From an uncultured Lachnospiraceae bacterium (GTDB lineage Bacteria; Bacillota; Clostridia; Lachnospirales; Lachnospiraceae), in the NCBI GenBank assembly GCA_947625775.1, contig CANQPM010000020.1, positions 1 to 59,179 of the forward strand: a DNA stretch of 59,179 nt, in the 5' to 3' direction. Below, one piece after another: positions 43,633 to 53,449 of the stretch. A model generated the notes under the pieces. The model was not told where the DNA came from, searched no databases, and saw only the letters and a program-made list of their open reading frames with translations. A program made the translations under genes and the position numbers. Numbering within the stretch: position 1 is the stretch's first letter; each line of letters starts with the position of its first letter.

Positions 43633-43890
43633 CTATTCCTCAGTCAGTCCATCGTAAAACCTAATCATATCATGTCCAATGCCATACAACTCATCCGCGT
43701 TTCTTTTTACTGTGCCAAGAAGCTTGTCTATCAGATCATTTATTCCTTCTATTTCACCTGAAACCCAATACTCATTCACTAAAACCTTATACCGCAGCAT
43801 ATCTTTTCGGATATCCATAAGCTCCTCTTCTATCTTCCGAAGTTTCCTTACCTCTGCCATGATTTCTTCATATTTTGCGTCAGTACACAT
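43633..43890 (-). CDS. Small helical WXG100-like protein
   Basis: 85 residues. Helical hairpin with a W-x-x-G turn: VLVNEYWVSGEIEGINDLID, then LLGTVKRNADELYGIGHDMI. This resembles the WXG100 turn but with one extra residue. Likely a secreted or chaperone-type T7SS component. The start ATG 43890 has a weak upstream site; an internal ATG for MAEVRK is possible. It ends 11 bp before the 96-residue helical gene begins. Confidence 0.55.
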   Translation of the reverse strand: MCTDAKYEEIMAEVRKLRKIEEELMDIRKDMLRYKVLVNEYWVSGEIEGINDLIDKLLGTVKRNADELYGIGHDMIRFYDGLTEE

Positions 43891-43926
43891 ACCAAAACAT
43901 CCATTTCATCACAAAATCAGCTATAC

Positions 43927-43953
43927 CCGAAGCGTGTACGAAACACGCTTCGG
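43927..43953 (-). promoter_or_regulatory. Strong intercistronic hairpin
   Basis: CCGAAGCGTGT and ACACGCTTCGG form a perfect 11-bp stem with a 5-nt loop between the lipoprotein gene and the small helical gene. There is no T-tract, so it is more likely an mRNA processing or stabilising structure than a terminator. Confidence 0.5.
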
Positions 43954-43992
43954 ATATATACTGAAAAATTAATGCATTTACATTCGTTATAA

Positions 43993-45999
43993 TTATAATG
44001 GCTGGAAACCAGAGGTATCATTATACTCGATTTCTACAACCACGCCTACAAATACACTAAACTTGCCATCAGGCGTGGAAATTTTAAGCGTAGTGCTTCC
44101 TGGACCGACTGCTGTCACTGTTCCCGAACCAGCACTGCAGACAGACGGATTTTGCGATTCAAATATCAAATCTCCCGCACTGTAGCCATCTGGTACAGAC
44201 ACGATTCCTACAGTCATAGTCTCGCCCTCCTGCAGATACAGCATCTGTGTAGATGTCTTAATGAATCCGAATACAATCTCCTCAAAATCAAAAATTTTGT
44301 ATTCATCATACGGCTTGCCTTCTTCATCCGTGGGGGCTGTTTCTACCTTTTCCTTACCTCTTGTGCATTCTTCTACCAACACGCCGTTTTCCCAGTGAAA
44401 CCGCTTATTGACGCGGCTGCTTTCAGAATCCCATATTACAGCTGAATATTTAAGCTTGTCGCTGATAAACGTCATTATGCAACCGTCTTCATTTACAGCC
44501 CATCGCAGCGGCACATACAGGTATATGTCAATGCAGGCTGGCTCATCACCTAACAGGTCAACATCGACATTTCCGATTGCGACGACTCCTGATGTTACCT
44601 TTATGTTTACAATGCTTTCTTCTAAGAAACAAAGTTCCGCCTTAACGCAGGGTTCTACAGTAACTGTGGCATCCGCGTGAAAATCAAAGTTGGGGTTTTG
44701 ATTTTCTAAAGACTTTGCCAGCCCTTTTCCTTTCTCATAATTTACTGTTGCCACAATCTCTGAAGTATATGTAAGCGTAATCTGTCCGTCAAAGCCCAAA
44801 TTTGCCACAAGCGAAATTCTTACATTCAAGGGAGTAGTGCCTATAGGAAGCTTCATTGTTCCCAAAGGTACTTGCTTTGACAAATGATCTGATTTATACT
44901 CTGCTTTCACACTGTCATCAAAGGATAATGTAACATTTGCTTTCTTGAGCCCTTTAAAGATTCCATAATCCACATCAGTGGTAACTTTAATATTGGAAAT
45001 AGTTACATCAAAGGAAACACCATTCCCTAAATCCTTGTTAAAGTTTATGCTATTTTTGTCTATATCAAATCCAGTAAGCATAACTGAATTATCATTATTT
45101 GAAAGTACAGGATGCTCAGCAATTATTTCAGACTGTGCATTTGGTCTGTAGTCCGCAAATGCAAGAAGCGGTCTGTCGGGTGTATCTGCTCTACTGATTG
45201 TCACGCCCTCAGCAGGCTCTACATTAATCACCGTCGGCTCATAAGTGCCTGACACCTGCACTTCCTCATACACGTCTTCCAATCCTGCATTCGTATATGT
45301 AATTTCATCTCCCGATACAGAATTTACCTTGATTGCATATGCAGGGCTTTCTTCAGACGGTTTGATATAAACTACATCTCCTGTCTGATAAGTCGTACCA
45401 TCACGCACAACTGCCGTAGTTCCATCACCTTTTAGGGTGACTGCTGTAGCTTCAGCCTCCTTCACTCCTTCATTGTATTTATATTCAAACTTCTGTGGCA
45501 GCACCAGATTATTGGCATAATCGTATGCATACGCCAAAATCAGCGCAGCATCTTCCTCTGTAAGACTTGCGTCAAGAGCTGCCTCATCTATATTTGCAAT
45601 TTTGCTGGCAAAAAAGTCTGTGAGATTGTCCTCAGTCACTTCTATGCCCGTGTCACAGCTGTTTATTTTTTCTATCCCTATTGCCCTTACGGCTGTCTCT
45701 ACCGCGTAGCGCCATGTTGCACCATCTTCTGGATTAAACTTGTCTTTTTCAGGCAGAACTCCCCATTCGGCGCATGCCTGTATCTCGTCATAGTACGCAC
45801 TCCCAGAATTTACGTCCGAATAAAAATCCTGTTCGTTTTCATATGCATTATAGCCAAATTTATCTCCTAATAGCCCTGCCCATTCTCTTTTAGTCAAATC
45901 TCCGCCTGTCTTAGCTGTTTCGGAAGAACTCTGACAGCCACACAATATGGCTGTCAGAAGCATCAGAGCCGACAGGAGGAAAACTATTCGTTTCTTCAT
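43993..45999 (-). CDS. Lipoprotein with SLH-like N-terminus and Big2-like C-terminus
   Basis: 668 residues. Lipoprotein signal with lipobox LCGCQSS. Residues 30-150 (WAGLLGDKFGYNAYENEQDF, ACAEWGVLPEKDKFNPEDGA, LTEEDAALILAYAYDYANN) resemble S-layer-homology repeats. The centre is a beta-rich region without a known match. The C-terminus has a Big2-like strand set (VCSAGSGTVTAVGPGSTTLK, ISTPDGKFSVFVGVVVEIEY). It sits between the WXG100-like genes and the small helical genes, so it may be an extracellular component of the secretion system or its substrate. Confidence 0.65.
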   Translation of the reverse strand: MKKRIVFLLSALMLLTAILCGCQSSSETAKTGGDLTKREWAGLLGDKFGYNAYENEQDFYSDVNSGSAYYDEIQACAEWGVLPEKDKFNPEDGATWRYAVETAVRAIGIEKINSCDTGIEVTEDNLTDFFASKIANIDEAALDASLTEEDAALILAYAYDYANNLVLPQKFEYKYNEGVKEAEATAVTLKGDGTTAVVRDGTTYQTGDVVYIKPSEESPAYAIKVNSVSGDEITYTNAGLEDVYEEVQVSGTYEPTVINVEPAEGVTISRADTPDRPLLAFADYRPNAQSEIIAEHPVLSNNDNSVMLTGFDIDKNSINFNKDLGNGVSFDVTISNIKVTTDVDYGIFKGLKKANVTLSFDDSVKAEYKSDHLSKQVPLGTMKLPIGTTPLNVRISLVANLGFDGQITLTYTSEIVATVNYEKGKGLAKSLENQNPNFDFHADATVTVEPCVKAELCFLEESIVNIKVTSGVVAIGNVDVDLLGDEPACIDIYLYVPLRWAVNEDGCIMTFISDKLKYSAVIWDSESSRVNKRFHWENGVLVEECTRGKEKVETAPTDEEGKPYDEYKIFDFEEIVFGFIKTSTQMLYLQEGETMTVGIVSVPDGYSAGDLIFESQNPSVCSAGSGTVTAVGPGSTTLKISTPDGKFSVFVGVVVEIEYNDTSGFQPL

Positions 46000-46023
46000 A
46001 TATGCTCTCCCTCCGAATGAATC

Positions 46024-46326
46024 TTATATGAATTGCTCTGCATTTGATGTAATTTTTTGTTCAGTTCCTTCAAAATCGTAGCCCGTATTGCGCACTAATT
46101 TTGCATAATTCTCTACTACATTATAGTACTCCTCAAATCTGGGCTCCATTCCTTGTATTTTGTTTCTAATTGTTTCTGCCGCATTACTCTCATATATACC
46201 TGCAAGATTTTTAATCGTTGTCTGAATATCGTGCAACTTATTTATCAAGGTACTATTGTGTTTATCAATTTCTCCCGCCCATGATTCAAAACTACCATAA
46301 TTAATATATTGTTGTTCCTCTGACAT
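46024..46326 (-). CDS. WXG100-like (ESAT-6 superfamily) protein
   Basis: 100 residues, the family length. Two-helix hairpin: YGSFESWAGEIDKHNSTLIN, then a turn LAGIYESNAAETIRNKIQ, where YES takes the WXG position (compare WxGxA). C-terminal export-type signal YDFEGTEQ, similar to YxxxD/E. GAGGAGG precedes ATG. Adjacent to a second WXG100-like gene (14 bp) and near essC, so a secreted T7SS substrate is likely. Confidence 0.75.
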   Translation of the reverse strand: MSEEQQYINYGSFESWAGEIDKHNSTLINKLHDIQTTIKNLAGIYESNAAETIRNKIQGMEPRFEEYYNVVENYAKLVRNTGYDFEGTEQKITSNAEQFI

Positions 46327-46340
46327 ATTTTTTTCCTCCT

Positions 46341-46640
46341 CTATCTCAAACTATTAATCGCCGTAATTGCATTTTGCTGTGTTCGTTCATAGTCATCTGC
46401 TGCTTGCCTCAAAAAAGTAGCATACTCATTCATAAGTTCTCTCATTTTGCGAAAATCAGGTTCAAAATCTTTTACCTTTTTACAAAATGCTGTTGCATCA
46501 GCTCCCTTAAAATCTGTTGTAGTAAATGTTTCCACCGTATTAAACAGACCTTGATACTCATTATAATAGTCTGCTGCATACGCATCCACCGTATCAGCCG
46601 CCTTCCTCAATTCTCGCGGTGTTACTAGAATACTTTCCAT
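46341..46640 (-). CDS. WXG100-like (ESAT-6 superfamily) protein
   Basis: 99 residues from ATG 46640 (MESILVTP), 6 nt after AAAGGAG; an upstream start at 46679 is less likely. Helical hairpin with turn TTTDFKGADATAFCKKV, FKG at the WXG position. C-terminal ADDYERTQQN fits the YxxxD/E-type signal loosely. Forms a tandem pair with 46024-46326, as EsxA/EsxB-like pairs do. Confidence 0.75.
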   Translation of the reverse strand: MESILVTPRELRKAADTVDAYAADYYNEYQGLFNTVETFTTTDFKGADATAFCKKVKDFEPDFRKMRELMNEYATFLRQAADDYERTQQNAITAINSLR

Positions 46641-46722
46641 ATTCTTCTCCTTTCTTGCATTAAAGCTTATCGCAGTCATACGGTCATTTGCCGCTTCACT
46701 GCTCTTTGTTAATAGTTACTTT

Positions 46723-46980
46723 TTAAATTAACATCAGTTTTGAACCATTTTTTAAATGAAGGCTCTCAACTGAAGAATTTACATTATAAATCCTGCCATC
46801 TTCCATACTGCACAGCGCTGTTGTGTCATCAGGCATATATGCACCGCCTGTTATCCCTTCAAAAAAGCCAGAAATAAGACGCACCGCCTGATGCACACAC
46901 AGAGTACGCGGCAGAAGAATATCATATCCTGCACCAGTCGCCGGAATACAGAGCCGCACTAAAACCTTATTCTTATTCAT
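46723..46980 (-). CDS. YukD/EsaB-like ubiquitin-fold protein
   Basis: 85 residues: VLVRLCIPATGAGYDILLPR, then TLCVHQAVRLISGFF and SVESLHLKNGSKLMLI, the pattern of a beta-grasp YukD/EsaB protein (the usual C-terminal LKDGDxL is here LKNGSKL). Its start overlaps the end of essC by eight bases. YukD/EsaB are standard small cytoplasmic components of Firmicute T7SS. Confidence 0.75.
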   Translation of the reverse strand: MNKNKVLVRLCIPATGAGYDILLPRTLCVHQAVRLISGFFEGITGGAYMPDDTTALCSMEDGRIYNVNSSVESLHLKNGSKLMLI

Positions 46981-49900
46981 CCTCCTCTGCCTCCTTACCC
47001 ATACGTTCTGAAACCAACAGTTTCACTGATTGGGTATTTGCTTTTTTGATATAGAATCCGCCAGTAAAATCTATATTTTTTGCCAGCGCCGCATTTTTCC
47101 TGTTATATTTCAGCCGCATCTGATCTACAATTCCATTTCCTATCCAGATTCCCTCACCATTGCACCAGCTTTCCACACTGTAACGGTTAGACGACTGGTA
47201 ATCGTCAAATACCCAGTAAAAGATTTCGTACTTGCCGCTTGTTTTTTCTAATATCACCTTTAACTTATCTACACCGTCACTGCTAAGCTGCTCTTTAATC
47301 TGCTGCAGCCCCATCAGCAGCACGACAATTGGGTGCATGTCCAAAGAATCCGGCAACACTCCATTTGACAGTTTATATTCATTGTTGCGATCCCTTGTTA
47401 TCTCAAAAAGCTTTACAACCGCAGCTTCTGGTTTTTCTGTCAGATAATGCTCACTATCCTTTTTATCCAAGTACAGTACCTTGCCTGGATCAAACACATA
47501 TGTTTCAATCTCAGTGTTATGCTGCAGCATATTTGCAAGCCCTTCCGCGAATGCGGTGATATCCTGCCTGTCCACTGCAAGAACCTGCTCCACGCTTCCC
47601 TTACGAAAATTGATGCAGACTGGCTCAGCTGTTACCGTATTAAGTCCGATAGGCACATTTTCAAACGAAACACTGACCTCCTCCAAGTGCTTTCTATATA
47701 CTGCCCTAGGCATAGAAGGAATCTGCTTTGCCTTTTTCTGCCCCATATCTATAAGCTCCTGACAGAAACTCCTTATTACATCCGCTGCTTCCTCAGGATT
47801 TACCGATACGCATGCTGTCTGAAATTCATAAACCTGCTTTTCACGGTAAATGCCGCGTCCCGCAATTCTTGAAGGATACACTCCTCCGGTATTTCCAAGA
47901 ATTGCTGTATAGTCCGATTTATCATTCATCTGCAGGACAAATACCTGTGAAAAATTCTGCTGCAGCTTAAACCTTATTCCCGACTGTGACAAATTCGTAA
48001 TGATAAAGTAAATGCCGTATTTCGTGCAGTCCCTTGTTATAGAAGCCATACGATCATCAAATGCTTCATACTGCTCGGCAAAATTTGCATATTCATTTAT
48101 AATAACCACTATGCTTGGCGTATCCGTATTTCCTTGCCGACAATAAGACAAATAATCTCCTCCAGCAGAGGCAAAGCGCTTCTTGCGCTGCTTTATCTCA
48201 CGGCTAAGCAGCTGGTACAGGTTGGCAATCCGCTCATCATCGCCTGAAAGCACCACTCCTCCCGTCTGCGGAGCCTTTTCAAACATCTGCAGCGTCTCAG
48301 AGCCAAAATCCATAATATACGTATTCAGCTCGCTGCTCGTATGTGTTCGATACAATGAATACAACACTGTGGCAAGAAATTCTTCTTTTCCGCTTCCTGC
48401 CGAACCATAGCAGATTGCATTTCCCATCTCCGCAAGCGGCATTGTAAGAAGCCGCTGATCCTGCTCAAATGGATCATCAAGCTCACCTATAATTGGTTTT
48501 AAAACAAATTTGTTCTGGATATCTTTATACTTGTATTTCTTCTCTAGCCGTTCCACAGTAATACGCGCTGGAATCTCAGGAAGCCACAGCGGTCTGGCAT
48601 CAAGCTGCTCTTCCTGGGCAATCCGCGTAAGATACTCTACAATCTCTACTATTTGTTTTTTCGCCTCTCCTGAATTTGCAATTTCCCTCTGCGGTTTTGC
48701 CTCTTCTAAGACATTTCCTTGATGGTCAATCATCTGTACACATTCATCCCGTTCTACCGCCGCCATATCAGAAGGCAGATACGGAGCCCCGCACCATGCT
48801 GACTGCCCCTGTTCAAACAATTCATTATATCCAACCTGCAGATAAAAACGTCCCGTTTCCACAAGTTCCGCAGCATCCGGACGCTTTAGCATCTCCATAC
48901 TGTCTGCCCTGTCCTGAACCTTCAAACATATTTTAAATTTGGAGTTTGCCCAAATCTGATCGCTCACGACACCGCTTGGTTTCTGTGTTGCAAGAATTAA
49001 GTGCACCCCAAGGCTGCGCCCTATACGCGCGGTGCTAATTAACTGAGTCATAAATTCGGGCTGTTGGCTTTTTAACTCGGCAAACTCATCTGCTACAATT
49101 AAAAGATGTGGAACTGGCTCGTCAACAACCTTATTGCGATAAAGTTTCTGATACTTGTATATGTCCATTGTCCCTTCATTAGCAATTTGTCTTGCCCTCG
49201 CAAATATTTTCTGTCTTCGCTTTAATTCACTCTGTATTGACAGCAAAGACCTAGTAATTGCCGCACCATCTAGGTTTGTAATGGTTCCCGCAAGATGCGG
49301 CAGATGATACTGTTCGCTCTCAAAAGCGCCTACAAGTCCACCGCCCTTATAATCAATCAATATAAATGCAACATCTTCAGGACTGTAATTTACAGCCAGT
49401 GACAGTACAAACGTTATAATAAATTCGGATTTCCCCGATCCTGTCATTCCCGCAATCAATCCATGCGGACCATGCACCTGCTCATGCAAATCCAAGTAAA
49501 ACAGCCCGCCATCTGAATTAACGCCAATTGGCGCTTGAAGAGAAGTAACAGGATTGCTTGTCTTCCATCTGCTGATAATATTTAAATGTTCATATTTGCC
49601 TACCTTATACATATCCAAAAATGTCAGCATATCAGGCAGCGCATATTTACCGCCTTGAAGATCAAGCTTATAATCTGCTATATTTCTAACAGCTTTTTCA
49701 GCTTCCTCTTCTGATACTATATCCTGCGCAAAATTAACTGGCGCTCCTCCTGACAGCTTGTAATTAAACATCATGCCCTGCTTACTGTTTACCTGAAGAA
49801 TCATCGTGCATTCCTTAGGCAGGTTGCTCATAGTATCATATGCGGCAAGATAACTAAAGCACGGCAGTTCCTCATCCTTTAACATTTCTGATAAAAAGGC

Positions 49901-51553
49901 GCAGCTGTCGGAGAGTGTCTTACTGGTTGATACGACAACATAATGTGGCGCTTTTAACCCATATTCCTTGTATTTCTGCATCTCCCGCAGAAAATAAGCA
50001 GACAATTCCCGCACTTCTTCCGGATTTACAGCCAAAAAGCGCAGCTTAAAATCATTGTCCCATATGTGTGGCATCCATCTGACATAACCGTATCTCTCCA
50101 AATGGGACTCATCACAGATAAATACAAGCTTTACTTCATCATAGCTGTGAAGCGCGGCAATCTGAATGAGCAGATTATTTAATATTCCATTTACAGCGCT
50201 TCTGTCGCCTACTATTCCAGACACTCTATGCTCTACAAGAGAATATACCACTGGAACATTTGAAATAATCTGTTTCTCCTCACTGAATCGACAGACTTCC
50301 TCACGCATAACGTCATCATCTATACAAAATCTTTGTTCAGGAAACGATAGTTCAGCACAAAGCGGAGTATTTCCGACTCCTATTCTCAATACCAGAAAAT
50401 CTGGTCTGCCAATTACGCGATTCCAAAGCAACATATCATAAAAATCATTACGCTTCATCAACGATAATATAAAAGGATGATTTTCCTCCAGTATTTCCTG
50501 CTGCCATTTGGATGCCTTGTATATTTCAGCCCGAATATTCTCTAAATATTTTAAATACTTTTTCCTTCTCTCCTGCTCCTTTTCCCTTTTCTTATTTTTG
50601 TCACGCTTTTTTACAATAAACGGAAACAAAACCATTCCCGCCAACATGGAAATGGAGGTAATAAAAGCTGGAACAGCGCTTATAAATTCCCCACCGTTGC
50701 GCAGTGTTGTTGTCATTGTCAAAATACCTGATGAAAGTGACGCTGCCCCCATTACCAAAGAAGGAGCCAGTGCCAGCACTAATGGCGTATCATCTCCCTT
50801 TTCTTGCGCTGTCGGAGCATCAATCTTTAACATCAATGGTTCAATTTCTCTATTAAAATGCGGAGAACGGTAATAAATTTTTTCCTCAATTTCATCTGGT
50901 TCTATGTAGGGGACTATCGTCTCACTTTGGTAAGGTTTAAAAATCCTGTCATCTATTATAACTGTCTGGTCAGGATTATTTATCGCCAAAAAGTGATAGC
51001 CAAATACAATTTTTACGCCAAGAATATATAAAATATCCCCATAATCTAAGGATACGGGTTTTTTTACCCGTTTTCCGTTTACATAAATACCATTTTTACT
51101 GTTATTGTCAATAAGAGTCCATGTATCATTTGCCAAAGAAATCTGTGCATGAATAGGCGATACATATGGATTATTTATCCTAATCTGATTATCAGACTGC
51201 GTTCCTATATTAATAGTCCTATTTGAGTCAATACAATACTTATTAAAAGTACAGCGATCTTGCGTGTACGACTCTGTAAAAATATAACCTCTCTGTTTTT
51301 GAAGAATAACTGGATAAATCTTTCCAACCTCAAGCTCAAGCATTGAAGTTTCTCTATCCGTGTCAGGCATATGCAGTTTCAAACCACGCCCTGCCTTTAT
51401 TTTCCAAACTTCAGCTTCTCCTTCAATACTGATAAGCTTTCTTTTAATATCTGTAAGCTCCAGCTCTGTATCTTCTATCCAATAACGCCCACGCACTTTT
51501 TCTGGAAGAAGCACATCATATAATTTGTCCTCACACATCAATGTTACAATCAT
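46973..51553 (-). CDS. essC: EssC: T7SS FtsK/SpoIIIE ATPase with FHA domain
   Basis: 1526 residues. Residues 1-85 resemble the degenerate first FHA of Firmicute EssC. A second FHA spans about 105-190 (TINIGTQSDNQIRINNPYVS, NNSKNGIYVNGKRV). Two membrane segments at about 258-283 and 290-314. The first FtsK ATPase has Walker A AGMTGSGKSEF (about 704) and Walker B LLIVADEFAEL (about 820). The second has GSAGSGKEEF (about 1054) with IVVIINEYANF at the B position. The third domain (from about 1328) is degenerate. This is the motor of the secretion system. The ATG has a weak site (CGGATGAAAT). The putative inverted-repeat switch lies 170 bp upstream. Confidence 0.9.
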   Translation of the reverse strand: MIVTLMCEDKLYDVLLPEKVRGRYWIEDTELELTDIKRKLISIEGEAEVWKIKAGRGLKLHMPDTDRETSMLELEVGKIYPVILQKQRGYIFTESYTQDRCTFNKYCIDSNRTINIGTQSDNQIRINNPYVSPIHAQISLANDTWTLIDNNSKNGIYVNGKRVKKPVSLDYGDILYILGVKIVFGYHFLAINNPDQTVIIDDRIFKPYQSETIVPYIEPDEIEEKIYYRSPHFNREIEPLMLKIDAPTAQEKGDDTPLVLALAPSLVMGAASLSSGILTMTTTLRNGGEFISAVPAFITSISMLAGMVLFPFIVKKRDKNKKREKEQERRKKYLKYLENIRAEIYKASKWQQEILEENHPFILSLMKRNDFYDMLLWNRVIGRPDFLVLRIGVGNTPLCAELSFPEQRFCIDDDVMREEVCRFSEEKQIISNVPVVYSLVEHRVSGIVGDRSAVNGILNNLLIQIAALHSYDEVKLVFICDESHLERYGYVRWMPHIWDNDFKLRFLAVNPEEVRELSAYFLREMQKYKEYGLKAPHYVVVSTSKTLSDSCAFLSEMLKDEELPCFSYLAAYDTMSNLPKECTMILQVNSKQGMMFNYKLSGGAPVNFAQDIVSEEEAEKAVRNIADYKLDLQGGKYALPDMLTFLDMYKVGKYEHLNIISRWKTSNPVTSLQAPIGVNSDGGLFYLDLHEQVHGPHGLIAGMTGSGKSEFIITFVLSLAVNYSPEDVAFILIDYKGGGLVGAFESEQYHLPHLAGTITNLDGAAITRSLLSIQSELKRRQKIFARARQIANEGTMDIYKYQKLYRNKVVDEPVPHLLIVADEFAELKSQQPEFMTQLISTARIGRSLGVHLILATQKPSGVVSDQIWANSKFKICLKVQDRADSMEMLKRPDAAELVETGRFYLQVGYNELFEQGQSAWCGAPYLPSDMAAVERDECVQMIDHQGNVLEEAKPQREIANSGEAKKQIVEIVEYLTRIAQEEQLDARPLWLPEIPARITVERLEKKYKYKDIQNKFVLKPIIGELDDPFEQDQRLLTMPLAEMGNAICYGSAGSGKEEFLATVLYSLYRTHTSSELNTYIMDFGSETLQMFEKAPQTGGVVLSGDDERIANLYQLLSREIKQRKKRFASAGGDYLSYCRQGNTDTPSIVVIINEYANFAEQYEAFDDRMASITRDCTKYGIYFIITNLSQSGIRFKLQQNFSQVFVLQMNDKSDYTAILGNTGGVYPSRIAGRGIYREKQVYEFQTACVSVNPEEAADVIRSFCQELIDMGQKKAKQIPSMPRAVYRKHLEEVSVSFENVPIGLNTVTAEPVCINFRKGSVEQVLAVDRQDITAFAEGLANMLQHNTEIETYVFDPGKVLYLDKKDSEHYLTEKPEAAVVKLFEITRDRNNEYKLSNGVLPDSLDMHPIVVLLMGLQQIKEQLSSDGVDKLKVILEKTSGKYEIFYWVFDDYQSSNRYSVESWCNGEGIWIGNGIVDQMRLKYNRKNAALAKNIDFTGGFYIKKANTQSVKLLVSERMGKEAEEDE

Positions 51554-51747
51554 ATTTCATCCGTTCTCGGCAATGCCGTATTTAATGTCATATTTTGTCT
51601 TTTTGAAATTTTTGTAATTTTGGGAATTTTTTCAATAACACTTAACTTTTATTAACAGGCTCCCATATGCTTTAAATGCTTTTGCAATGCCTGTCATTTT
51701 TAACTTTAATCACCATGAAGCTTTATCAAAAAGTGTACTTTTTGACA

Positions 51748-51776
51748 ATATTCGATTTCTTAAAACAAAACTTCAA
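51748..51776 (-). promoter_or_regulatory. Candidate promoter reading toward essC
   Basis: On the minus strand TTGAAG (51776-51771), 17 bp and GAATAT (51753-51748) lie inside the candidate invertible segment, with the -10 abutting site 1 and about 195 bp upstream of the essC start. The -10 is weak (3 of 6). Confidence 0.35.
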
Positions 51777-51834
51777 TCTTCACAAAAAATTTTCAAAACA
51801 TCTAAAAATATTCGTCAAATGTCGTAAAAAAAGG

Positions 51835-51863
51835 TTGATTTTTGCCTCTTATTGTGATAAATT
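51835..51863 (+). promoter_or_regulatory. Candidate promoter reading away from essC
   Basis: TTGATT (51835-51840), 17 bp and TAAATT (51858-51863) inside the same segment. In the present orientation it reads into the recombinase 3-prime end; after inversion it would read toward essC. Confidence 0.35.
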
Positions 51864-51907
51864 GACATATGTAATAATCTATCAAAAAGTACACCTTTTG
51901 ACAGTTC

Positions 51908-52561
<654 letters not shown>

Positions 52562-52873
52562 TCACAAGCTTTTCCACAATTTTCATTATGGTTTCAATCA
52601 CACAAACAATATAAAATTGAATCGTATTTTTAATACTCATAAATGCCTCTCTATATACTATTCATCTAATAAACAACCGCTTTTCAAAATTATTATTCCA
52701 TAAATAATCTTCTTCAATTTTGTCTTAAAAATACGAGCTTCCATACAGAACATAAACCATCTGGAAATTTTGATGAATTTTGTATATTCTTTGGTATTTC
52801 GTATTATTTTATCTTCAAATCCGCCTTATGTTTTTATTTTATCTTTTATCCCCTCTCATTTTAAGATTTTATA

Positions 52874-52908
52874 CAAATAAAAAGACATCTGCATATTTTC
52901 TGCAGATG
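52874..52908 (-). terminator. Minus-strand intrinsic terminator
   Basis: CATCTGCA and TGCAGATG form a perfect 8-bp stem, followed on the minus strand by TCTTTTTATTT. No gene is visible in 52556-53254 apart from terminator-like hairpins. Confidence 0.6.
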
Positions 52909-53151
52909 CCTCATAGCCTATATTTTGCACAGATGATGTATCCCAAAGGGTTATTATACATAATTTACTAATCACTTCCAGAATATACCATAAAGAAATT
53001 GCCAAATCAATTATAATTTTATGCAGCCATAGGTTAAACTTTATACAACCATAGATGCAGCCTTACTATTTGTGCCACAAATTTCTCTATCTGCGGTGAA
53101 AAACATAGGCAGACGGGCAAAATAAAAAAATGTATCAGAATTTAATAAAAT

Positions 53152-53190
53152 AAAAGAGACATACAGCATTACGCCATATGTCCCTTTTTT
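53152..53190. terminator. Bidirectional terminator-like hairpin
   Basis: AAAAGAGACATA pairs with TATGTCCCTTTT (one mismatch) with a 13-nt loop and T-tracts. It lies downstream of the Rad52-like gene and its in-frame extension. Confidence 0.55.
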
Positions 53191-53254
53191 GTATCTCATC
53201 CAATATTATTGATTTTTGAACGACTATACAGTATCCTTATTTCTTCTTTTTCCC

Positions 53255-53449
53255 TCACGTTTTTTCATATGTCTTTTTAGGCTTTTCATTGGATTTTTCA
53301 TTATCCTTTTTAGAATAAGGCTTTACTGGCAACATTACAGCCAAATCCTTTTCATTATCTGACACATACAGCATCATTATTTCCCTGTTCTTGACAGCTC
53401 GCATCATAATCTTTTCGCTGCTGAATACCTGTGTACTCTGTCCATAGGC
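53255..53449 (-). other. 64-codon in-frame extension after the Rad52-like stop
   Basis: Immediately after the TGA at 53450-53452 the same frame stays open for 64 codons: AYGQSTQVFSSEKIMMRAVK, NREIMMLYVSDNEKDLAVML, then a Lys-rich tail ending KKTYEKT. The only starts inside are the paired ATGs of KIMMRA, without a good ribosome binding site. It could be a C-terminal region cut off by a nonsense mutation, a small separate gene, or a readthrough product. Confidence 0.5.

Larger units (their letters stand above)
51724..51903. repeat. Two 24-bp recombinase-type sites flanking a 132-bp candidate invertible segment
   Basis: Site 1 (51724-51747) and site 2 (51880-51903) are near-palindromes with cores TCAAAAAGTGTACTTTTTGA and TCAAAAAGTACACCTTTTGA. 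The palindrome centres are GT and AC, so the two-base overlaps match only when one site is inverted; 21 of 24 positions then agree. Site 2 ends 4 bp from the stop of the serine recombinase gene. The 132 bp between them holds candidate promoters in both directions. Direct alignment also gives 21 of 24 because the sites are palindromic, so orientation rests on the centre bases. Confidence 0.6.

Noticed and set aside
51724-51903. Simple resolvase res site
   Set aside because: Only two sites 132 bp apart, with centre dinucleotides that match in inverted rather than direct orientation; not fully excluded, and noted as the main alternative.
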